A stretch of DNA of 42,483 nt from Massilia cavernae (GCF_003590855.1 NZ_QYUP01000175.1:1-42483), one strand, 5' to 3'; shown: positions 32,334 through 40,810, numbered from the stretch's first letter. Numbers and translations: made by a program. Notes: a model not told the origin generated them from the letters alone.

Positions 32334-32361
32334 CTTTAGAGGAACGCAAAAGGGTGGTCAA
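32333..32361 (-). promoter_or_regulatory. promoter of the mraZ-dcw operon
   Basis: On the minus strand, TTGACC (32356-32361) and TAAAGT (32333-32338) are separated by exactly 17 bases, matching sigma70 at 5 of 6 and 4 of 6 positions. It lies about 100 bases before the mraZ start and runs directly into the MraZ boxes. The rest of the 413-base divergent gap (32236-32648) is AT-rich, and apart from this and the promoter for the ATPase gene I see nothing in it. Confidence 0.75.
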
Positions 32362-32551
32362 GCGGTTTCCGTAACGAAAATCCGAAATTTTCCAATGAAC
32401 TCAAGGACTTAGCGCACATCGCTCAAGTCGCATATACAGAAAATGTGTCATAAAACAGGCACTTAGAAAAGACATTGAATGTGCTACCTCATCTATGAAC
32501 ATGGGTTTCCTTACGTTTGATGGGGCTCGAAATAAATACGCCCGTTACTTT

Positions 32552-32581
32552 TTGACAACGGACGCTACGGTTGCGCAAAAT
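32552..32581 (+). promoter_or_regulatory. candidate promoter for the Lon-like ATPase gene
   Basis: A perfect TTGACA (32552-32557) is followed after 18 bases by CAAAAT (32576-32581). It lies 67 bases before the ATG and points to the plus-strand gene. The -10 is weak (4 of 6). Confidence 0.5.
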
Positions 32582-32648
32582 TGCGTGAAGGTGGGTGCCG
32601 GGTTAGGATAAAGGTGCAGGCAGCAGGCTTTTACCGCAGGAGATCGTC

Positions 32649-33599
32649 ATGAACATCACCCTGGCCCGGACCCGCGCCGTGTACGACCTGAACGACGTGC
32701 AGGGCGCGCTCGAACGCAGCAAAGGGCGCTCGCCCGAACTGGACGCGTTCTACGAGCGCATGCTCGACAAGGGCGCCGAACGCTTCGTCACCACGCCCTC
32801 CTCCAGCGGCGCGCTCACTCCCCTGATGGACGAATGCCCCAACTTCGGCGAAGTGGTGGCCGACCTGCGCCGCTACGTGGCACTGGCCAACGCGGGCGAC
32901 GCCGGCATCAACGTCATGCCGATCCTGCTCCTGGGCGACCCGGGCGTGGGCAAGACCCACTTCGCCAAGCGGCTGGCCAGGGCGATGGCGACCGAGTGCG
33001 AGTTGATCAGCATGAACGCGCTGTCGGCGGGTTTTGTCATCACCGGCAGTTCGGCCAGCTGGAAAGGGGCCAAGTGCGGCAAGGTGGCCGAGCGGCTGGT
33101 GCGCGGGCAGTACGCGAACCCGGTGGTGGTGCTCGACGAGGTGGAAAAGGCGACCGGTTCGTCGCAGTCGGATCCGCTGGCCGCTTTATATCAGTTGCTG
33201 GAGCCTGAGACCTCGCGCGCCTTCCGCGACGAATTCATCGACGTGGAGATCGACGCCAGCCAGATATTCTGGGTGCTGACGGCGAACAGCACCGAGGGGA
33301 TTCCGTCGCCGCTGCTGAACCGGATGGCGGTATACGACGTGCCGGCGCCGACCAGGGAGCAGGCGGCGGGGATCGCGCAGAGGATTTATGCGGGGCTGCT
33401 GGCGGAGTTGGGGCTATCGAAGTTCGGGCCGGAGCTGTCGCAGGGGGTGCTGGATAAACTGGCGGGGGTGTCGCCGCGCGATATGCGCAAGACCTTGCTC
33501 GATGGGCTGGGGTATGCGGCGGCCGAGGGGCGGGATGAAGTGGCCGTGGCCGATATACGGTTCAGGGGTGGAGCGGCTAAAGGACGGATCGGCTTTTAA
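32649..33599 (+). CDS. stand-alone Lon-like AAA+ ATPase
   Basis: A 316-residue AAA+ ATPase. A short N-terminal part of about 85 residues precedes Walker A GDPGVGKT at 96-103, Walker B VVVLDE at 159-164, sensor-1 Asn213 in WVLTANS and a likely arginine finger at Arg225 (SPLLNR). A helical lid with the sensor-2 region SPRDMRKTLLDG follows. The core looks like the ATPase module of Lon, but the Lon N-domain and the Ser-Lys protease domain are absent. It is therefore not a protease by itself and may act as an unfoldase or remodeller; that role is inferred. GGAGA stands 7 bases before ATG 32649. It diverges from mraZ and converges with glpK 14 bases away. Confidence 0.85.
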   Translation: MNITLARTRAVYDLNDVQGALERSKGRSPELDAFYERMLDKGAERFVTTPSSSGALTPLMDECPNFGEVVADLRRYVALANAGDAGINVMPILLLGDPGVGKTHFAKRLARAMATECELISMNALSAGFVITGSSASWKGAKCGKVAERLVRGQYANPVVVLDEVEKATGSSQSDPLAALYQLLEPETSRAFRDEFIDVEIDASQIFWVLTANSTEGIPSPLLNRMAVYDVPAPTREQAAGIAQRIYAGLLAELGLSKFGPELSQGVLDKLAGVSPRDMRKTLLDGLGYAAAEGRDEVAVADIRFRGGAAKGRIGF

Positions 33600-33613
33600 G
33601 CGGTGGAGCGCTG

Positions 33614-35098
33614 CTACGCCCACCCTTTGGAGCGCACCACCGCCTCATTCCATCGCCCCATCAACGCACGCCGCTGCTCATCCCCGATCGCCGGTTCGAA
33701 CACCCGCTCCGCCCTCCACTGCGCCGCAATCTCCTCCTGCGACTCCCAAAATCCCACCGCCAGCCCGGCCAGGTAGGCCGCGCCCAGCGCCGTGGTCTCG
33801 GTCACCTGCGGCCGCACCACCGGCACACCCAGCACATCGGCCTGGAATTGCATCAGCATGTCGTTCCTGGCGGCGCCGCCGTCGGCGCGCACTTCCGCCA
33901 CCGGGCAGCCGGTATCCCTGCACATCGCATCGAGCAATTCCGCGCTCTGGTAGGCGATGGCCTCCACCGCCGCGCGCGCGATGTGGCCGCGGTGCGTCCC
34001 CCGCGTCATACCCACCAGCGCGCCGCGCGCATACGGGTCCCAGTGCGGCGCGCCCAGTCCCGCGAACGCGGGCACCAGGAACACGCCGCCGTTATCGGGC
34101 ACGCTGGCCGCAAGCGCTTCCACCTCGTGCGACTCGCGGATGATCCCGAGCCCGTCTCGCAGCCACTGCACCGTGGCGCCGCCCATGAAAACGCTGCCTT
34201 CGATCAGGTAGTCGGTCCGGCCATCGACGGTCCAGCCGACAGTGGACAGCAACCGGTTGTGCGACACCGCAGGGCTGCGACCGGCGTGCATCAGCATGAA
34301 ACATCCAGTGCCATAGGTGTTCTTGACCATGCCGGGCTTGTGGCAGGCCTGGCCGAAGGTGGCCGCCTGCTGGTCGCCCGCGATGCCGGCGATCGGCACG
34401 GGGCCGCCGAACCACTCGGATGAGGCGGGGCCGATATCGCCGGAGCTGGCGACGACCTCGGGCAGCATCGCTTCGGGAATCGAGAACAGTTCGAGCAGGC
34501 CGGCGTCCCACTGCATCGTGTGAATATTGAACAGCATCGTGCGCGACGCGTTGCTGGCGTCGGTCACGTGGCGTCCGCACAGCTTGAATACCAGCCAGCT
34601 GTCGACGGTGCCGAAAGCCAGCTCGCCGCGTTCTGCCCGTGCGCGGGCGCCCGGCACGTGTTCCAGCAGCCAGGCCAGTTTGCTGGCCGAGAAATAGGCG
34701 TCGAGTTCCAATCCGGTTTTCGCCTGGATGCGTTCTGCCCATCCTGCCTCGCGCAAGTGGTCGCAGGCTTCGGCGGTGCGCCTGTCCTGCCAAACGATGG
34801 CCGGCGCGATGGGCTCGCCGCTGTGGCGGTCCCAGACGACGGTGGTTTCGCGCTGGTTGGCGATGCCGATGGCAGCAAGATGGAAGCTGCCGACGCGATG
34901 CGCGCGCAGCACCTCGCGCGCCACGGCGAGCTGGCTGTTCCAGATATCGCGGGGATCGTGTTCCACCCATCCGGGCTGGGGAAAATGCTGGGGGTATTCC
35001 TGCTGCGCGCTGCCGTGGATGCGGCCGTCGCGGTCGAACAGGATGGCGCGGGAACTGGTGGTGCCCTGGTCGAGGGCGAGGATATATTGACTCATCAA
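33614..35098 (-). CDS. glpK: glycerol kinase
   Basis: GlpK phosphorylates glycerol to glycerol-3-phosphate with ATP in the cytoplasm. The 494-residue FGGY-family kinase starts [19 protein letters not shown]. It contains [26 protein letters not shown], the nucleotide region [11 protein letters not shown] and [20 protein letters not shown] (at the 20-residue limit). [19 protein letters not shown] comes near the C-terminus. Start could be either of two adjacent ATGs (35098 or 35095). No glpF, glpD or glpR lies beside it, unusual for glpK. It is directly downstream of rnpB with 48 bases between and no clear terminator. Confidence 0.96.
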   Translation of the reverse strand: MMSQYILALDQGTTSSRAILFDRDGRIHGSAQQEYPQHFPQPGWVEHDPRDIWNSQLAVAREVLRAHRVGSFHLAAIGIANQRETTVVWDRHSGEPIAPAIVWQDRRTAEACDHLREAGWAERIQAKTGLELDAYFSASKLAWLLEHVPGARARAERGELAFGTVDSWLVFKLCGRHVTDASNASRTMLFNIHTMQWDAGLLELFSIPEAMLPEVVASSGDIGPASSEWFGGPVPIAGIAGDQQAATFGQACHKPGMVKNTYGTGCFMLMHAGRSPAVSHNRLLSTVGWTVDGRTDYLIEGSVFMGGATVQWLRDGLGIIRESHEVEALAASVPDNGGVFLVPAFAGLGAPHWDPYARGALVGMTRGTHRGHIARAAVEAIAYQSAELLDAMCRDTGCPVAEVRADGGAARNDMLMQFQADVLGVPVVRPQVTETTALGAAYLAGLAVGFWESQEEIAAQWRAERVFEPAIGDEQRRALMGRWNEAVVRSKGWA

Positions 35099-35146
35099 TC
35101 AGGTCCCCAGCGCGGGCCCGCGGATGTGCCGGGGGCCTTGAATATC

Positions 35147-35498
35147 AGTGTAAAGCAGGCCGGTAGGCCGGATTCTGTATACGGCGCACGCCCTTGCGGA
35201 CGTACGCTATGACAGCCATTCCTCTAGGCGCCGAATTACTCCGGCGCTCAAGCTTCCTACCCGCACGCTCCGCGAGCAACATCAACGCGTGCCTATTTGG
35301 AATTGCTCCAGGTGGAGGTTACCGCGTTTCACCGTAACTTAATACGCTCGTCTCTGTGGCCCTATTCCTCGCCTTATACCCCCGCTTGCGCGGAAAGCTT
35401 TCAGCGGACGGCCGTTAACCGTCACCCTGCTCTATGGAGTCCGGACCTTCCTCCCGCCGGGCATTACGCACCGGCCAGCGGCTGCCTTGGCCTGCTTC
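35147..35498 (-). ncRNA. rnpB: RNase P RNA, bacterial class A
   Basis: This is the catalytic RNA of RNase P, which matures tRNA 5' ends. On the minus strand the 5' GAAGCAGGCCAAGGCAGC pairs with the 3' end GCCTACCGGCCTGCTT (helices P1/P2). The universal core is present: GAGGAAGGTCCGGACTCC, then ATAGAGCAGGGTGACGG. Further on come GGTAACCTCCACCTGGAGCA, the CCAAATAGG block and AGGAATGGCTGTCATAGCG, and finally ACAGAATCCGGC. The length of about 350 fits class A. Ends are placed by pairing and may be off by a few bases. The overlapping open frames in this stretch are meaningless. Confidence 0.96.
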
Positions 35499-35507
35499 AC
35501 CGGGCGT

Positions 35508-35536
35508 ATTGTAACAGGCGGGTTCGAATTCTTAAA
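35508..35536 (-). promoter_or_regulatory. promoter of rnpB
   Basis: On the minus strand TACAAT (35508-35513) stands 9 bases before the mature 5' end, with TTTAAG 17 bases further upstream (35531-35536). The -10 matches 5 of 6; the -35 is weak. The position is right for direct initiation at the RNase P 5' end. Confidence 0.6.
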
Positions 35537-35615
35537 TTTGGTGTCGTTATTTCAAAAGCCCTGCCGCGCATGGTTCGCATAGAATCAGGCATACCAAACA
35601 TCAGAGGCGAGACAC

Positions 35616-37319
35616 ATGACGCACCCTTCCCGTACCGGCGGCCAGATCCTGGTCGATGCGCTCAAGATCCATGGCGTGGACACTGCCTTCGGCGTGCCCG
35701 GCGAGAGCTATCTCGACGTACTGGACGCGCTGCACGATTCGAGCATCCGCTTCATCATCAACCGCCAGGAAGGCGGCGCGGCGTTCATGGCCGAGGCCTA
35801 CGGCAAGATGACCGGCAAGCCGGGCATCTGCTTCGTCACCCGCGGCCCTGGCGCCACCAATGCGTCGATCGGCGTACATACCGCCTACCAGGACTCGACC
35901 CCGATGATCCTGTTCATCGGCCAGGTCGGCGGCGACTTCATCGACCGCGAAGCCTTCCAGGAAATCGACTACCGCCGCATGTACGGCCAGATGGCCAAGT
36001 GGGTCACCCAGATCGACCGCGCCGACCGCATTCCCGAATACCTGGCGCGCGCCTTCCAGGTGGCCACCAGCGGCCGCCCCGGCCCGGTAGTCCTGGCCCT
36101 GCCGGAGGACATGCTGACCGAAATGGCCGCTGTCGGCGACACCCGCAGCTACCAACCGGTGCAGGCCTCGCCTTCCGCCGCGCAGATCGAGACCCTGCGT
36201 ACGATGCTGGCCGAAGCCCAGCGTCCGGTGCTGCTGCTGGGCGGCGGCACGTGGAACGCGCAGGCCTGCGCCGACCTGCGTACCTTCGTGGAAGCGAACG
36301 CACTGCCGGTCGGCTGCACCTTCCGCTTCCAGGACCTGCTCGATAACGCCCACCCCAACTACATCGGCGACGTCGGCATCGGCATCAACCCGAAACTGGC
36401 CGCGCGCGTGAAGAACTCCGACCTGGTGATCGCCATCGGCCCGCGCCTGGGCGAGATGACCACCGGCGGCTATACACTGCTGGCTTCGCCCGTACCGCAG
36501 CAAAAGCTGGTGCACTTCCACTGCGACGCCGAGGAACTGGGCAGCGTGTTCCAGGCCGACCTGATGATCAACAGCGGCGCGCCGCAGGCCTGCGCGATGC
36601 TGGCCGCGATGGCGCCGGTCGATGCAGCCGCATGGCGCGCCACCGTCGCCGAAGCAAAGGCGGAACTGGCCGCGTACCAGGAGCAGCCGCCGGTCTTCAA
36701 GGACGGCAAGGCGCCGCTCGACCTGTGGCAGGTAGTGCAGGACCTGATGAAGGCGGTCCCGCATGACACCATCATCACCAACGGCGCCGGCAACTACGCG
36801 TCGTGGGCGCACCGCTTCTACCGCTATGGCGGCATGCGCACGCAACTGGCGCCGACCAATGGCGCGATGGGCTATAGCGTACCGGCCGGCGTGGCCGCAA
36901 AGATCATCGACCCGGCGCGCACCGTCGTCACCTTCGCCGGCGACGGCGAATTCATGATGAACGGCCAGGAGCTGGCGACCGCTGTGCAGTACAAGGCCGG
37001 CGTGGTGATCATCGTGTTCAACAACAACATGTTCGGCACCATCCGCATGCACCAGGAGCGCGATTATCCGGGCCGCGTGTCAGGCACCGAACTGCACAAT
37101 CCCGATTTCGCGGCGCTGGCGCGTGCCTACGGCGGGCATGGCGAGCAGGTCGACAAGACCGCCGACTTCGCGCCGGCGCTGGCGCGCGCACTCGAACATG
37201 CGCGTTCGAAGAACCTGCCGGCGCTGATCGAGTTGCGCTACGACGGCAACCTGATCACACCGAACGCCACGCTCGAGACGATCCGCCAGACCGCGCAGGC
37301 GGCGAAGGCAGCAAAGTAA
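35616..37319 (+). CDS. thiamine-pyrophosphate enzyme, acetolactate synthase-like
   Basis: A 567-residue TPP-dependent enzyme with the three-domain fold of the acetolactate synthase/pyruvate oxidase group. The catalytic glutamate is Glu52 in NRQEGGAAFMAEAYGK. The TPP/Mg motif runs from GDGEFMMNGQELATA to FNNNMFGTIRMHQ, the classic GDG to NN spacing. GTP-like residues of the FAD domain are not obvious. No regulatory small subunit (ilvN) or other branched-chain gene lies beside it. It is therefore more likely a catabolic decarboxylase or carboligase than housekeeping IlvB; the substrate is unknown. GAGGCGAG precedes ATG 35616. It ends in a terminator, so it is probably transcribed alone. Confidence 0.85.
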   Translation: MTHPSRTGGQILVDALKIHGVDTAFGVPGESYLDVLDALHDSSIRFIINRQEGGAAFMAEAYGKMTGKPGICFVTRGPGATNASIGVHTAYQDSTPMILFIGQVGGDFIDREAFQEIDYRRMYGQMAKWVTQIDRADRIPEYLARAFQVATSGRPGPVVLALPEDMLTEMAAVGDTRSYQPVQASPSAAQIETLRTMLAEAQRPVLLLGGGTWNAQACADLRTFVEANALPVGCTFRFQDLLDNAHPNYIGDVGIGINPKLAARVKNSDLVIAIGPRLGEMTTGGYTLLASPVPQQKLVHFHCDAEELGSVFQADLMINSGAPQACAMLAAMAPVDAAAWRATVAEAKAELAAYQEQPPVFKDGKAPLDLWQVVQDLMKAVPHDTIITNGAGNYASWAHRFYRYGGMRTQLAPTNGAMGYSVPAGVAAKIIDPARTVVTFAGDGEFMMNGQELATAVQYKAGVVIIVFNNNMFGTIRMHQERDYPGRVSGTELHNPDFAALARAYGGHGEQVDKTADFAPALARALEHARSKNLPALIELRYDGNLITPNATLETIRQTAQAAKAAK

Positions 37320-37327
37320 GTGGAACG

Positions 37328-37360
37328 AAGGGCTGGCCGGATGGCCGGCCCTTGTAGTTT
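37328..37360 (+). terminator. terminator after the TPP enzyme gene
   Basis: AAGGGCTGGCC and GGCCGGCCCTT pair (one T-G wobble) around GGAT, followed by TTGTAGTTT. It starts 8 bases after the stop codon. Confidence 0.75.
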
Positions 37361-37391
37361 AGACATCGCAGCGGGAAACAGCGGCCCGCTC

Positions 37392-37400
37392 TGGTAGAAT
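37392..37400 (+). promoter_or_regulatory. extended -10 promoter candidate for ftsY-ftsE-ftsX
   Basis: TGGTAGAAT fits an extended -10 (TG-n-TAGAAT). It stands 69 bases before ftsY and after the upstream terminator. No good -35 is seen, which an extended -10 can tolerate. Confidence 0.5.
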
Positions 37401-37469
37401 ACGCGCGATCGATTTCACCGTGCCCGGCGCCGCCCGGCATGTTCATGCAGCGCCCGCTCCCACATACCA

Positions 37470-38785
37470 ATGTTTAGTTTTTTTAAGAAGAAACTCTTCT
37501 CCTCGGAGACTCCGCAGCCGGAGCCAGTCGAAACACCCGCTCCCGCGCCGATTGAACCCGTACCTGTAGCGCCGCCACCGCCCGCACCTGCCGTCACCGA
37601 AGCGCCGGCAGCCGCGCCGGTAACCCACGCGCGCCGTTACGGCACCACGTCGACCTTCCATGCACCGCCGACGCCCGCACCAACCACGGCTCCGACTATT
37701 GCGCCAACCGCGGCTCCGACGCCCGCTCCGACTGCGGCTCCGGCTCCGGCTCCGGCTCCGACTGCAGCACCTGCGCCCACCCGCGCCCCGGCTCCTCCTC
37801 CTACGCCGACCCCGGCCCCGGCGCCTGCCTTCGAAGCGGCCGAACTGATCCCGGAAACCGCCGAACGCCTCGGCAGCGAAGCGGAGAAGAAAAAATCGTG
37901 GATGGACCGCCTGAAGGCCGGCTTGTCCAAGACATCGAGCAACCTGAGCCTGCTGTTCGTGGGCGCGCGCATCGATGAAGACCTGTACGAAGAACTCGAG
38001 GCCGCGCTGTTGATGTCCGACGCCGGCATGGACGCCACCCAGTTCCTGCTCGACGGCCTGCGCCGCAAGGTCAAGGAAGACAAGCTGCTCGACGCCGCCG
38101 CCGTCAAGGCCGCGCTGAAGGTGCTGATGACCGACATGCTGCGTCCCTCGAAAAGCCGCTCGAACTGGGCCGCCACGAGCCGCTGGTGATGATGATCGCG
38201 GGCGTCAATGGCGCCGGCAAGACCACCACTATCGGCAAACTGGCCAAGCACATGCAGCGCTACGAGCAGTCGGTGCTGCTGGCCGCCGGCGACACCTTCC
38301 GCGCCGCCGCGCGCGAGCAGTTGATGGTCTGGGGCCAGCGCAACAACATCACGGTGATCTCGCAGGCTTCGGGCGACCCGGCCGCCGTCGCTTTCGACGC
38401 GGTCCAATCGGGCAAGGCGCGCGGCATGGATGTGGTGATGGTCGATACCGCCGGCCGCCTGCCGACGCAACTGCACCTGATGGACGAACTGAAGAAGATC
38501 AAGCGCGTGATCGGCAAGGGCATGGACGGCGCGCCGCACGAGATCCTGCTGGTCATCGATGGCAACACCGGCCAGAACGCGCTGGCGCAGGTCAAGGCCT
38601 TCGACGATGCGCTGAACCTGACCGGCCTGGTGATCACCAAGCTTGACGGCACCGCCAAGGGTGGCGTGCTGGCGGCGATCGCGCGCACGCGCCCAGTGCC
38701 TGTGTACTTTATCGGCGTCGGCGAAAAGATCGACGACCTGCAGCCGTTCAAGGCTGACGAATTTGTCGAAGCGCTGCTCGGATAA
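37470..38785 (+). CDS. ftsY: signal recognition particle receptor FtsY, single-base frameshift
   Basis: FtsY is the SRP receptor GTPase that delivers ribosomes to the membrane. ATG 37470 opens a short basic start (MFSFFKKKLFSSE). About 100 residues very rich in Pro, Ala and Thr follow, then the N domain (LKAGLSKTSSNLSLLFVG). The first frame stops at 38189. The G domain reads on in another frame from about 38147: EKPLELGRHEPLVMM, then GVNGAGKTTTIGKLAKH, the DTFRAAAREQL motif, DTAGRLPTQ, TKLDGTAKGG and GVGEKIDDLQPF. One base is missing at 38146-38147: CGT-CCC-TCG should read CGT-CCN-CTC-GAA. Restoring it gives an intact protein of about 439 residues. ftsY is normally essential, so this is probably a sequence error. 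ftsE follows 6 bases later. Confidence 0.92.
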
Positions 38786-38791
38786 GGCCAC

Positions 38792-39451
38792 ATGATCGAA
38801 TTTCAGTCGGTATCAAAACAGTACTCCGCAGAGGCAGTGGCGCTGCGTGACGTGTCCCTCAGCGTCGCCAAGGGCGAGCTGGTCTACCTGGCCGGGCCTT
38901 CGGGCGCGGGCAAGTCCACGCTGTTCAAGATGATCGCGGCGATCGAACGCCCGACCACCGGCAAGGTGCTGGTCAACGGCGAAGACATCGGCAAGCTTGG
39001 CAAGGCCGCCGTGCCTTTCCTGCGCCGCAAGCTGGGCCTGATCCTGCAGGAACAGCGCCTGCTGACCGACCGCTCGGTGCTGGCCAATATTATGCTGCCG
39101 CTGCTGGTCACCGGCGCCCCGAAGCGCGAGGCCGAGCAGCGCGCCCGCGCGGCGCTGGACAAGGTCGGCATGCTGGACCGCGCCAATGCGGCCCCGCTCG
39201 AACTGTCCGGCGGCGAGCAGCAGCGCGTGGCGATCGCGCGCGCCATCGTCAACCGCCCGCAGATCATCCTGGCCGACGAACCGACGGCCAACCTCGACCG
39301 CGCCAGCGCCGACAAGGTGCTTGACGCCCTGCGCGCCTTCAATGCCGTCGGCGTCACCTGCATGATCTCGACCCACGACGAACAGGTGCTGGCAAGCGCT
39401 TCGCGCGTGATCCACCTCGATCACGGCCAGCTGGCAGGAGGTGCGGCATGA
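38792..39451 (+). CDS. ftsE: cell division ATP-binding protein FtsE
   Basis: FtsE is the ATPase of the FtsEX complex, which activates periplasmic peptidoglycan hydrolases at the septum. The 219-residue ABC protein has Walker A GPSGAGKST at 35-43, Q-loop QEQRLL near 86-91, signature LSGGEQQ at 138-144, Walker B IILADEPTANLD and the H-loop STHDEQV. It overlaps ftsX by 4 bases (ATGA). The order ftsY-ftsE-ftsX-rpoH is the same as in E. coli. Confidence 0.97.
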   Translation: MIEFQSVSKQYSAEAVALRDVSLSVAKGELVYLAGPSGAGKSTLFKMIAAIERPTTGKVLVNGEDIGKLGKAAVPFLRRKLGLILQEQRLLTDRSVLANIMLPLLVTGAPKREAEQRARAALDKVGMLDRANAAPLELSGGEQQRVAIARAIVNRPQIILADEPTANLDRASADKVLDALRAFNAVGVTCMISTHDEQVLASASRVIHLDHGQLAGGAA

Positions 39452-40368
39452 AGAGCTGGTTCCGCCAACACCGCTTCGCCTTCGACGGCGCCCTGGCAAC
39501 CCTTGGCCGCGCGCCTGGAAGCTTCTTCTTCAATGTGATCGTGGTCGCCATCGCGCTGGCGCTGCCGTTTGCGGGACTGACGGTGCTCGATAACGTGCGT
39601 CCGCTGTCGCAGCAGCTGGCGGTCGATCCGGAGATCAGCCTGTTCGTGTCGCCGGCGGCCACGCGCGAAGCTTCGCGTGCGCTGGCGCCGTCGCTGCAGA
39701 AAGCGCTGGGCTCGCAGCGCGCGCAAGTCACCTTCGTTTCGCGCGAGGATGCGCTGGACAAGCTGAAAGCCAAGAGCGCGATGGCCGACGTACTGGGTAC
39801 GCTGGGCGAGAACCCGCTGCCGGACAGCTATGTGATCAAGCTCGATGGCTACGCCAGCACGAAGGATGCGGCCGGCATCGACGCCATCGCTGCGCAACTG
39901 CGCGCGCTGCCGAACGTCGACGCGGTGCATGTCGATTCGGCCTGGGTCAAGCGCCTGGCGGCGCTGCTGAACGTCCTGCGGCTGGTGCTGATGCTGCTGG
40001 CCGTGACGCTCGGGACGGTGGTGATCGCGGTGGTGTTCAACACCATCCGCCTGCAGGTGCTGACCCAGCGCGACGAAATCAACGTCGCCAAGCTGCTGGG
40101 CGCGACCGATATCTTCATCCACCGGCCGTTCTATTACACCGGTGCGCTGCTGGGCCTCGCGGCGGGAGCCGTGGCGCTGGGCGCGGTGGCCTTGTCGCTG
40201 CAGCCGCTGAATGGGGCGATCGGCGAATTTGCACGCCTCTATGCGTCCGAATTCCAGCTGCTGCCGCTTGGGCCGCTGGAAAGCGCCGGCCTGCTTGCGA
40301 TCAGCGCCGGCCTCGGACTCGTCGGCGCCATGCTGTCGATCCAGCGGCATCTGGCCCGGGTCAAGTAA
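39448..40368 (+). CDS. ftsX: cell division protein FtsX
   Basis: FtsX is the membrane partner of FtsE, carrying the signal to periplasmic activators such as EnvC. The 306-residue protein has one membrane helix near 30-50 (NVIVVAIALALPFAGLTVL) and a periplasmic loop of about 120 residues. Three C-terminal helices follow, around LRLVLMLLAVTLGTVVIAVV, then YYTGALLGLAAGAVAL and AGLLAISAGLGLVGAML. The cytoplasmic loop QRDEINVAKLLGATDIFI is highly conserved. It is followed by a strong terminator. Confidence 0.95.
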   Translation: MKSWFRQHRFAFDGALATLGRAPGSFFFNVIVVAIALALPFAGLTVLDNVRPLSQQLAVDPEISLFVSPAATREASRALAPSLQKALGSQRAQVTFVSREDALDKLKAKSAMADVLGTLGENPLPDSYVIKLDGYASTKDAAGIDAIAAQLRALPNVDAVHVDSAWVKRLAALLNVLRLVLMLLAVTLGTVVIAVVFNTIRLQVLTQRDEINVAKLLGATDIFIHRPFYYTGALLGLAAGAVALGAVALSLQPLNGAIGEFARLYASEFQLLPLGPLESAGLLAISAGLGLVGAMLSIQRHLARVK

Positions 40369-40378
40369 CCCTCACCCC

Positions 40379-40416
40379 AAAACCGTCGTTTCCGGCAGTG
40401 CCGGAACGACGGTTTT
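40379..40416. terminator. strong bidirectional terminator after ftsX
   Basis: AAAACCGTCGTT and AACGACGGTTTT, extended by CCGGCA/TGCCGG, form a stem of about 18 bp with one extra T and a one-base loop. The flanking A and T runs let it work on both strands. It begins 11 bases after the ftsX stop, so rpoH is transcribed separately from ftsYEX. Confidence 0.88.
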
Positions 40417-40648
40417 GCGGCCAACGCTCTCCACACGCCCCCTGTGAAACGTCGTACAGATTTCTCCCGCCCCCTTGCATAAACTGCATTCGTCGCCATT
40501 TTTGACAACTGATGAGTTCGACCGCGATTTTTCCGCAGCGCTGTTGAGCCAAGTCAAGCCACGGTTTCCATGCGCGGCTAGAGTGAAATGTGCGTAGAAA
40601 TTTCCACAGAGCAATTTAGCACTATCCGGAAAGCAAGAAAGGGCATCC

Positions 40649-40678
40649 TTAGCACTCTTGGCTTGGGAGTGCTAATAT
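40649..40678 (+). promoter_or_regulatory. CIRCE operator overlapping the likely rpoH promoter
   Basis: TTAGCACTC (40649-40657), nine bases, then GAGTGCTAA (40667-40675): a perfect match to CIRCE, the operator of the heat-shock repressor HrcA. A plausible sigma70 promoter lies within it. TTAGCA serves as -35 in the left arm, and after 18 bases TAATAT (40673-40678) serves as -10 at the right arm. Bound HrcA would cover the whole promoter. The gap from 40417 to 40810 contains no gene; besides this element I see only weak promoter-like matches. Confidence 0.9.
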
Positions 40679-40810
40679 ATGGAAACGCAACGCGGGGTAG
40701 CTCAAAAGTCCACCGCTAGCGTCCGGTAAGAAACCGTAACAATCGTGCCATGGGCCTGATGGACATGGCAAATTGACGATGCAAGCAGCGCTCAAATTAG
40801 AGGGAAATAG

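Noticed and set aside
32236..32648. A small gene in the mraZ divergent gap
   Set aside because: No frame with a start, ribosome site and sensible composition was found; the gap is accounted for by promoters and the MraZ boxes.
35601..37052. A 483-residue minus-strand frame opposite the TPP enzyme gene
   Set aside because: Same antisense effect; composition is typical of a shadow and the plus-strand enzyme has all its motifs.
37470..38785. Programmed frameshifting in ftsY
   Set aside because: No slippery heptamer, no downstream pseudoknot seen, and the change is a simple missing base in a conserved segment.
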